NCBI GenBank assembly: GCA_036346275.1
Contig: JAYEVK010000171.1
Span: 1 to 64,000 of the forward strand
DNA length: 64,000 nt
Direction: 5' to 3'
Origin: Otatea glauca
Lineage: Eukaryota; Streptophyta; Magnoliopsida; Poales; Poaceae
Of this stretch, positions 56,636-64,000 are shown one piece after another; position 1 is the first letter of the stretch, and every line of letters begins with the position of its first letter. Position numbers and translations under genes: made by a program. Under the pieces are notes generated by a model. The model made no database searches, had not been told where the DNA came from, and was given only the letters and a program-made list of their open reading frames with translations.

Positions 56636-56759
56636 AATGCTTAGTCTAAATTAGAACTAATTGCTCTTAGTTTTTGCGGAGTGGTTCAGTGACAACTAAT
56701 GCTTAGTCTAAATTAGAACTAATTGCTCTTAGTTTTTACGGAGTGGTTTAGTGACAACT
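56636..56759. repeat. 62-bp tandem duplication
   Basis: 56636-56697 and 56698-56759 (AATGCTTAGTCTAAATTAGA and on) differ at about two positions. Confidence 0.95.
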
Positions 56760-57374
56760 AACAAGACAGTGAGTCGTTAACCTTCCCAGGTACACCGTTG
56801 CCTCCTTTCGTTATGTGTCACACACATAGTACTAGCATAATAGCACTAGGGTAAAGTTTTAGTCATTCTTTTGGGCAAAGTTTAGTCATACTTTTGGTAA
56901 AGTTACAAAATTGACATATAACATAGAACATTATACATGAGATAAATGCTAGTTTTACTTTTTATTGCCACTTGAGCTGTTCATTTATTCAATTATAATT
57001 TTTTAATTACATTCACATCATGTCATTTTTTTCTTCATATTACCGGTGTCGACAATTCTTGATAGCTTGGTAATTCTATTCTCTATGCACGAAAGAGAAT
57101 GAATTAGATGCTTGTTGTGTTAGTGCAAAAACATATATATATATTTATCTGAATTTTAAATAGTAAAACCGTTTACCGTAAAAACACTAAAAGGTAGGTG
57201 ACCAATCGTTAACCATTTACTGTTATTTAGAACATTGCATTTGTTTTTTGTTCCTCCCAGTGTAGATGAGCCTGCAATAACTCAATACTTGAGAATGTAT
57301 GCTTTGCATGTTGGTTCATATTTTCTTTCGATATTCATGTATGTAGAATGTAGAATTATGTCGTGTATTCCAGG
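56760..57374. other. Intergenic sequence, nothing recognised
   Basis: AT-rich, no domain seen. Its last eight bases (ATTCCAGG) are the target duplication of the next element. Confidence 0.35.
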
Positions 57375-57837
57375 CAGGGTTAAGAATACCGTTCCGACCT
57401 AGGTTTTTGACGAGCCAGCGGTACTGGAATTCACGAAAAACCGAATATTTTTTAAAGTCAAACGAATTTGAAATCTGGTCAAACAGCAGAGCAAAATTCG
57501 AACGCAAAGTTCGAAAACCGCTCGAAAAGCAGCGAATTTTGAGCGGTTTTCTCGAAAATCGGCGACAGGTTAAAAAATTAGGAAAAAAATATAAAACAAT
57601 TTTCTTTTAGGGAACTTTTCTCCAAATTTTGTTTTTTTTTAAAAAAAGATTCACACGAGAGGTCATAAAAGCTACTAATAATAATTTTAGAGAACTTTTG
57701 GATATTTTTTTTTCTAATTTCCTGAATTTTTGAATTTGAATTTGAGCGGTAAACCGAACGGTATGCTTTTCCGAACCGAGGCGGTACGAGCGAAATTCAC
57801 TAAATCCAAGAAGTTTTCGACGAAATTTGAAACCCTG
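57375..57837. mobile_element. hAT-type non-autonomous element (463 bp)
   Basis: Terminal inverted repeat CAGGGTT/AACCCTG and perfect 8-bp duplication ATTCCAGG (57367-57374 and 57838-57845), both diagnostic of hAT. The interior is rich in CGAAATT/GAAAACC words like the elements at 11293, 14424 and 32889, but the terminus differs. Confidence 0.85.
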
Positions 57838-58050
57838 ATTCCAGGTTACGCTTTCCGTATCAGGCCATAAGAACAGATCTGCTACTTTGTTATAGTTGTT
57901 GCTATTTTATTTTCTGAGACCCAGGTCTGCTACTTTAAACCTAAACGCACAAATCATCAAGGTCCCGTCTAGAACGCATGAATTTCACAGAAAACATCCT
58001 AATTTCCGCAGGATTTGCTCAGGCCAAGCAAAACTAACCTTCGCTACTAA

Positions 58051-58280
58051 GGACATGTTTGTTTCAGCTTTAGATTCTCTAAAAGCTGATTCGGATTATG
58101 GTTTTAGAGAATCTGATTCTCCAAAAGCTGGAATCCAAAAGCACATATGAAGTGGATTGTGAATTCTAGTGTATATGGGTGGATTGGATTGTGAGAATCG
58201 GATTCTAGAATCAGTCTGTTTGTTTCTGATTCTGCTTTTGAGACTAGAATTCAGAATCAAAAGCTAAAACAAATAGACCT
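58051..58280. mobile_element. Tourist-like MITE upstream of CPN20
   Basis: Flanked by TAA (58048-58050 and 58281-58283). Inner sequence (GCACATATGAAGTGGATTGT, GAATTCTAGTGTATATGGGT) is the reverse complement of that in the ARF intron MITE. Ends are diverged (GGACATGTTTGTTTC and AAACAAATAGACCT). Confidence 0.8.
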
Positions 58281-58283
58281 TAA

Positions 58284-58600
58284 CTCCCATTATCTTGATA
58301 ATCAGACCATCATATGCACTCAAAATCCATTTGTGGTGGACAAAGCAAGACGCTGGATCATCAGTGTCTCCAACCTCTTTCTGCAGCCCAGCTCCTGCAA
58401 CATTCCAGAACAGTCTAGCCCAACTCCAGACTGAGGTAACCTACTCCTCCGGAACACTATACCCAACCTAATTCCATCCAAAATCCCGGCGCCGGGGCCA
58501 AATCCGGTGAATTTCTCCCCCCCAAATCGGAGCAGGATAAGCCTGCGGCCGCGGGGCAGCGGAAGCGCGGCGTCTGGGGATAAAGTGGTGGTGCTCTGCT
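58284..58600. other. Flank upstream of CPN20; unassigned minus-strand ORF
   Basis: On the minus strand 58607-58320 is open for 95 codons (includes LILLRFGGEKFTGFGPGAGI). It may be a chance ORF in the GC-rich promoter of CPN20 or the 5' end of a divergent gene. I do not recognise it. Confidence 0.3.
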
Positions 58601-58721
58601 TCAGCACTTTGGCTGCTGCTCTGCTTTCGTAGGGTTTATCGCTTTCCTCCGCTCCTCTCCTCTCCTCTCCTCGCGTGCGGCGGTCGCATTCCGAAGCGGA
58701 GGCGGGCGAGCCACTTCGAAG

Positions 58722-59161
58722 GTAGCCACTCGTAACTGCTGGTCGATTCCCGCCTGCTGGGTGTTGGATTTGGCCGATTCATCGACAAATTTTGGGGTTA
58801 GTTTGGTAGCCGCAGTCTGGTTGGTTGTTTCTCCGATTTGATGTCCTTTTTTGGCTTGTTTTGTGGCTTGGTGTGTAGATTTGGTACTCTTGCAGGGCTT
58901 AATTTGATCGAGATTGCATGATTGCGCGAATCGACTGGAGACGAGTCTTGTCTTGCCCATGGTTGGAGAGTGGTTGACTTCTGCTTTTTTTTTTGCCCGT
59001 GCGCTCAATCTGGACAAATTTGCCACCTTTTATTTCGAAATTTCTGCGAGTTCTTGTCTTTCTGTTCAGATTGGGATAGGGCAATGGATTCCGATCGATT
59101 ATTCAGTTGTTTTTTTGACCAATTTTGAGCAAGCTGTCGCTTTGCCTTTATCAATTCGCAG
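58722..59161 (+). other. Probable 5' leader intron of CPN20
   Basis: A donor GGTAGCC (58721-58727) follows a CT-rich leader (TCCTCTCCTCTCCTC at 58655-58670), and the acceptor TTATCAATTCGCAG ends at 59161, 24 bases before the ATG. Confidence 0.55.
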
Positions 59162-59185
59162 CTACTCGTTCAGGAGCAATCGAGA

Positions 59186-59648
59186 ATGTCGTCGGTACAG
59201 CTCTCTGGCGCCGGAGTCGCCGCGGTGCCCTTCACCAAGAAAGGCTTGGCGTCCTTCGATGGGCTCCGGGTCTCGCCGCCGCCAGCCCTCAGAGTCCGCT
59301 CGTCCAGGCGCTCGTTCCGTAGCCTCGTTGTCAAGGCTGCCACGGTCGTCACCCCAAAGGTATAAAACCACGCCAATACAATGCAGTGTGCACCCAATTT
59401 TCGGTAGATTAGGACATGCTTGTTGGCGCTCTACAATAATGAGTCACACTTTGTCGTCATAACTGCAGTATACCTCACTGAAGCCTCTGGGAGACAGAGT
59501 GCTTGTGAAGCTTGGTGCTGCCGAGGAGAAGACGGTTGGTGGTATTTTGCTTCCATCGACTGCGCAGTCTAAGCCTCAGGGAGGTGAGGTTGTTGCTGTT
59601 GGAGAGGGAAGAACCATTGGGGATAAGAAGGTGGAGGTCAGCATACAG
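59186..59648 (+). CDS. CPN20: Plastid 20-kDa co-chaperonin (Cpn20/Cpn21), first two coding exons; gene continues beyond
   Basis: Co-chaperonin of plastid Cpn60 with two GroES-like domains in one chain. Exon 1, 59186-59359, encodes the chloroplast transit peptide (MSSVQLSGAGVAAVPFTKKG, Ser/Arg-rich, ending near VVKAATVVTPK). Exon 2, 59469-59648, encodes the first GroES half: YTSLKPLGDRVLVKLGAAEE, KTVGGILLPSTAQSKPQGGE and VVAVGEGRTIGDKKVEVSIQ; both are joined by GT-AG. Here the mobile-loop residues GGILLP are intact. Exon 2 ends at the donor GTAAAT (59649). No exon for the rest of the protein is found up to 64000, so the next intron is over 4.3 kb or the gene is broken. No frame break in either exon. 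Confidence 0.93.
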
Positions 59649-60194
59649 GTAAATTCTTCTCGCGGTGGGGGTGCAAATATTTGTTTGTCTAATACATTTT
59701 TTACTCTGTTGAGTTGCTAGTATAAGTGGATCTGATGGGATAGGGGCCATATGCTTGTAGCCAACTAAATGTAGAAGCAAGAGCTGATCCTCCGGACTTC
59801 CTGCTAGGGGTGTATGTAATCATGCGCTTTTATGGTGTACTGTGGCCTGTGGAGGGGATTATTTTCCATTGGCAAATGTGGAGGTCGAAGTTTGTACTGT
59901 TATGCCACACAACTCATGTGAAACCCATAGAGATCCCACGTTTGTTTTCTGAGTAGGTCTTCCACAGGGAACCAAAATTGGTATATTTCGGGCTGTTGCA
60001 TGTTGGTTTCTGCTTTTGTTGAGTTAAATACATGAATCTGTGCAAAGGAGGCTATAATCACACTAGGTATACTGAAAGATAAAAGATAAGTGATACTTCT
60101 ATGGTTCTTTGGTCTGCAAGCATATTTATTCGTTCTACATATGGCGTTGCCCAATATGTGCTACCGTTTGCTTGATTGTAAATTTGTATTAGAG
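59649..60194 (+). other. CPN20 intron 2, proximal part
   Basis: T/A-rich with no coding signal. Confidence 0.5.
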
Positions 60195-60310
60195 TAAATT
60201 GCACTTTGCACTAGGTAACTTGTCACTTGTTTCACTTTGCACCAGGTTAAGCAAATACTTTCACTTTGCATCAGGGTAACCGAAATAAAGTTTCACTTTG
60301 CACTAGCCAT
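60195..60310. repeat. Imperfect tandem TTTCACTTTGCACCAGG units
   Basis: Four units with CACTTTGCA(C/T)(C/T)AGG at about 60201, 60232, 60258 and 60293, spacing 26-35 bases. Confidence 0.75.
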
Positions 60311-60529
60311 TTTACTTGGGCTTGAACCCAGCTTTGTCCTGAGGTGGAACTTGGCCACACTGAATCCAATCAATCAATCAGTGATGTCCAGCATGGTGAA
60401 CATGCTTTGTATGCATGAAACATTAAGATGCAAATAAGGTCTCTTAAGTACTGAGAAATAGTAGATAATAAGTGTGCCAAGTTACAGCAGTTTTCTAAAT
60501 AAAAGAGGTAGATATCATCCTGAGAATCT

Positions 60530-61675
60530 ATGCTTCCAACTAACAGCACTGCCCGACCTGTCAGGGCCAAGTTGTGATGTGGTCTAGGGTTTGGTTTTTC
60601 AGAAAAGAGATGAGCACTGCCCGACCTGTCAGGGCCAACTTGGCCCTGACAAGATAGAATACTGCTGATCTCCCTTGTCACTCCAGGGCTGATTCCCTGC
60701 GAGCAAGAAGCTCTGATCGCAGTTGCTGAATTTGGGAAACTTTCTTTATTGCCTTCTTTCAATAATAGCCGGCTATCCTTTATAGATCAGGAGCCTTCCT
60801 AACAAAGGACTCTAGGGATAAAGAGATAGAGATATCTCAACTAAAGACATACTTTGAATTTTAGATATAACTGAAATAGGGGATAAAAAATCTAACCAAC
60901 CAACTAGAAATCTAACGACTCTCCTCTTCTGCTGTTGCCGCACTGCTAGCCGAAGGCTTGTTGATGCTGGACTTACGGCGATGACGCTCATAGACCTTTC
61001 CGACGATCATAGACCTTTACAAGAAAAGCGTCCACAACATTTCCAACGTCCTAGCGAAACAACTCGTCCTCGAGTTGGAACTGAGGATACCTCTCCTTGA
61101 ACACATTCAAACGCTCCCAATTGGCGTGCGCAGTTGAAAAACCTTCCATTGCTCAAGCAGTTCCCACACACCTCTATTGGGACTGGCACGGACAACCTTG
61201 CTAGGAGTAGGAACCACACGACCATGGACAAAATCGGGTAGTTGGATTTTAGAAGTTGGGGGAATACCTTCAAATTTCTTTCGGAGAGCCACATGGAAAA
61301 CATTGTGAATACAGCTTTAGCAGGGAGTTGAAGTCGATAGGACACTGACCCAATACAGTCCAAAATTTGAAAGGGACCATAAAAACGTGGTGCCAACTTG
61401 GACGGAGTACCTTCCTTGATAACTGAAGCGGAACCATGATGCAACCGCAACCAAACCCAGTCACCCACATCAAAATTGACATCTCGATGAGACTTATCAT
61501 GATATTGCTTCATGTGATCTTGCGCTTGACGAAGACGCTCCTGGATTTCAGCCAAAAATTCATCACGATCTATGAGTTGTCGGTCAACAGCAGTGACGCG
61601 AGCATATGTGTAATGACCCCCATTTTCGCATACATACAAAAATGAGACTCTGTGTGCATTTAGTACTAGTCCCAT
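60530..61675 (-). mobile_element. Ty3/gypsy fragment (integrase C-terminus plus LTR) in the CPN20 intron, reversed
   Basis: On the minus strand 61600-61290 reads QERLRQAQDHMKQYHDKSHR, VNFDVGDWVWLRLHH and KLAPRFYGPFQILDCIGSVS then YRLQLPA, the C-terminal part of a gypsy integrase of the chromodomain-bearing kind; a frame change follows near 61290. After TRGRVVSLGRWK-type tail sequence (about 61060) comes an LTR-like stretch down to about 60530, which contains the inverted word GTCAGGGCCAACTTGGCCCT. The rest of the element is missing. Confidence 0.7.
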
Positions 61676-62456
61676 AGCGACGCGTACACCGTTGCATTGG
61701 TAAGTAGAAACCCCTACAAGCAGACCAAAACGGAATGCTGTGCTGTCACCCCCCTCTATAGTGCAAAGTTAAACTAGATAATTTGTTTAAGGTTGTCCCA
61801 TACCAACAGTTGTGGTTGTACGGATTTTCGTTGGATCATACAACACTATATTTAGTCCTTAATCCGACACGGGCGATATTTCTCCCTACACTGCATGCAA
61901 TTCCATCTGCACAACCGGCTATTGCCAATAATTACCTGAATCTAAACCATAGTTTGATTTGGGTTTTTTAAGAAATTAGCATTGATCACATTAACCATCA
62001 TCATGTCTCAATAATTTCAATGACCAATTTATCTAATTTGTTCATCCCAAATCTAAAGCATGGCTAAGCATGATTATTAGATCGTATATACCAATGTTGA
62101 CATTATGTATTGTCTAACCTTATTCTAGGGTTATCAAGGTTCACATGTCAATACTTATCAAGGAAATTTCATGAGAACAGGTATATCTACTAGTATCACA
62201 ATATAACGAATTTACAGAAAATAAGCGCATGCATGAAACAATTTGATAAACAAAATGAAAATTAAATACTCGGATCAAAATGATCAAAGGGGGTGCTTGC
62301 CTTGCTTAATTGTTGTTTACGACGAAGTCGCGGTCGAAGCTAGCGTTGTCGATGATGGAATTAATGACGTCGGGTTCTACACGTCGTGAACGGAAATATA
62401 GCAAATTATGCCCTTTAATAAGGGCAAAAAGAAGACAGACAAAAAATCAAATAAAA
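61676..62456. other. Intergenic or intronic sequence, nothing recognised
   Basis: No domain seen. Confidence 0.35.
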
Positions 62457-62544
62457 CTTGCTATAAGGAACAGATGCATATTCTTTTATAGATTATTTAA
62501 CTTGCTATAAGGAACAGATGCATATTCTTTTATAGATTATTTAT
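62457..62544. repeat. 44-bp tandem duplication
   Basis: 62457-62500 and 62501-62544 are identical (CTTGCTATAAGGAACAGATG and on). Confidence 0.97.
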
Positions 62545-62626
62545 TCTTGTTTTACGAATTCAAGAGGCTAAAATTATTTGGATTAATGAAAGTAAACATT
62601 AGTTAAAGGTTTCGTAAACTCAATTA

Positions 62627-63250
62627 TTCATATAATGTGTTTTTGGCGACCTTAACACTTAAGGTTATTGCACTAGCAGGATTCAGATGAAAAGCTAGTT
62701 GAAATAAGAATATTTTTCTAGATTATGGTAGTCCAAATCCTAAATAGCATTTCTAGGCTGATCTTCACAAAATTTGCATTTAGACGAGATGTTTTACAAA
62801 CTACCGAAAAGCCTTAAGTGTTTCTGAAGTCATAATAGATTATGTATGAACATAACTTAATCTTTAATTGATTTTACATAAGAATTAGTTTTGTGCAAGT
62901 TAGATCTGTCGATTTAGGCTACTGGCCTCATTTTCATGGTCTTTGAGAAGGTTCTAGTGACATAAATATCATAATTATTGATTTCCCATTAAGCTCGTTT
63001 ATTCATATTATGGATTTCAGAGGTCATAATACTCAAGGTTATTTTGTTATCAAGATTTATATGCAAAGCATGATAAAATGGGATTCTTTTTTCAGAATAG
63101 GGTAGTATTCACTTTGGAGAGCATTTCTAAGTTGATTTTATATTTTTAGTATTTAGATGAGATATTTTATGTGCTACTGAGATAGCATAAATTGTCATGA
63201 AGTTGACGTTATAACGAGTCAGATTTCATTTTAAGTTTGCGACTACACTA
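62627..63250. repeat. Degenerate tandem repeat, period about 375 bp
   Basis: From 62627 and from 63002 the same order of words appears: TTCATATAATG/TTCATATTATGG, CTTAAGGTTATT/CTCAAGGTTATT, AGCATTTCTAGGCTGAT/AGCATTTCTAAGTTGAT, TTTAGACGAGATGTTTTA/TTTAGATGAGATATTTTA. A third, weaker start is near 63262. Noncoding. Confidence 0.6.
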
Positions 63251-63700
63251 AACATGATCATTCACTCATTTGTCATTACAAGGGTATGATCCTAGAAGCG
63301 TTTCAAAACTAGTTTTGCATTATTTTGATTTTAACCGCGATAGATTATATATATATTTTTTGATTTGATTTGCATTTCTTTTTATTAAAAAGAATGTAAA
63401 TTAAATCTTATTCTAAATGTTTTTACATAAAAGGGTTTCTTACTGATTCTAGGAGCTTATACAAAATATTTTATTACTTTATGAGTTGTTATATACTTAT
63501 TTTTACTAATGGCCATATTAGGTTTTACTGATGTTTGTAAAGCAAATAATTAAACTTAGTTAAAAAATTAAATGTTTTTTCATATTTGAGTTTCTTATGG
63601 TTTAACACATTTAGAAACTTAGTTCACCTCATTTGGATTTTTCTAGCAAAAGATATAAGGAGATGAATAAAATAAAGCAAAAAGGAAAATATATATACAG
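63251..63700. other. AT-rich sequence, nothing recognised
   Basis: No domain or clear element end; it may include a worn third repeat unit. Confidence 0.3.
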
Positions 63701-63930
63701 TGCTTGGGTTTGAACTTAATATCTATTGATTCAGGCGATAGTGCTCTACCACTGGACAACGTGCCTACTTGTGACAAAGTGGCTATTTAAATTAGTTGAA
63801 GTGACTAGTAGGAGGCAACCAAAATGAAAGAAAACCAATGCGGCTGCTGGGCTAGGGTTCGAACTTTGAACCTGCCGTCTGTTGTACAAGGGGCTAACGA
63901 AATGAGCTATTAGTTCTTTGTGACAAAGTG
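63701..63930 (-). repeat. Two tRNA-like promoter-box remnants
   Basis: On the minus strand TTGTCCAGTGGTAGAGCA (about 63763-63746) resembles a tRNA A box and is followed by AGTTCAAACCCAAG (about 63721-63708) as B box. A second B-box-like GTTCGAACCC lies at about 63863-63854. The two units also share GTGACAAAGTGGC. They do not fold into a full tRNA by eye; tRNA-derived repeat is the best guess. Confidence 0.3.
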
Positions 63931-64000
63931 GCATGCTAAAATACTTGTGCTTTTCCTGCTCTTACACTATAGAGCCGAAGCAACTCGACCGACAATGGAG

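Overview
The window is plant nuclear DNA, and the gene content points to a grass (Poaceae). Three host genes are split by GT-AG introns, and the space between them is almost entirely transposable elements of grass type. No bacterial genes or operons are present. The gene order KAS I (minus), then an ARF16-type auxin response factor (plus), then a plastid 20-kDa chaperonin (plus) matches, as far as I recall, a segment of rice chromosome 6 where KAS I and OsARF16 are neighbours. I cannot name the species.

Layout: 1-1279, short non-autonomous LTR element (TRIM-like). 2346-6182, plastid beta-ketoacyl-ACP synthase I on the minus strand, seven exons, with the frame broken at many sites by losses of one or two bases. 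6430-9540, worn hAT (Ac-like) transposase relic next to the KAS promoter. 10.1-16 kb, small TIR elements, including two about 1.45-kb hAT-like non-autonomous elements in inverted orientation. 17674-32020, a complete 14.35-kb Ty3/gypsy element of the Tat lineage with 5-bp target duplication ACCTC, a degenerate gag-pol, a second (archaeal-type) RNase H, an antisense gene region with its own TATA box, and a long tandem array. 34432-38877, a CACTA-type element without visible transposase that carries a MADS-box K-domain exon and is itself invaded by a Stowaway MITE and a TRIM. 39912-45913, a complete Ty1/copia element with 5-bp duplication TGAGC. 49429-55417, the ARF gene, 13 coding exons, with upstream ORFs in its leader. 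From 58.6 kb, the CPN20 gene, of which only the first two coding exons lie before the window ends; a reversed gypsy fragment sits in its next intron.

How the genes relate: KAS I (fatty-acid elongation in plastids), ARF16 (auxin-responsive transcription) and CPN20 (co-chaperonin of plastid Cpn60) have no common pathway; they are neighbours by ancestral gene order. The 43 kb between KAS I and the ARF coding start is explained by nested insertions whose relative order can be read: a TIR repeat was in place before the gypsy element landed in it, and the CACTA element was in place before the TRIM landed in it.

Limits: the many short losses in KAS I, in the copia pol, in the Tat element and in the polyglutamine part of ARF look like homopolymer or short-repeat base loss. 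They could be real decay or uncorrected sequencing error; this cannot be decided from one sequence. Retroelement reading frames are therefore given as domain regions rather than exact CDS.
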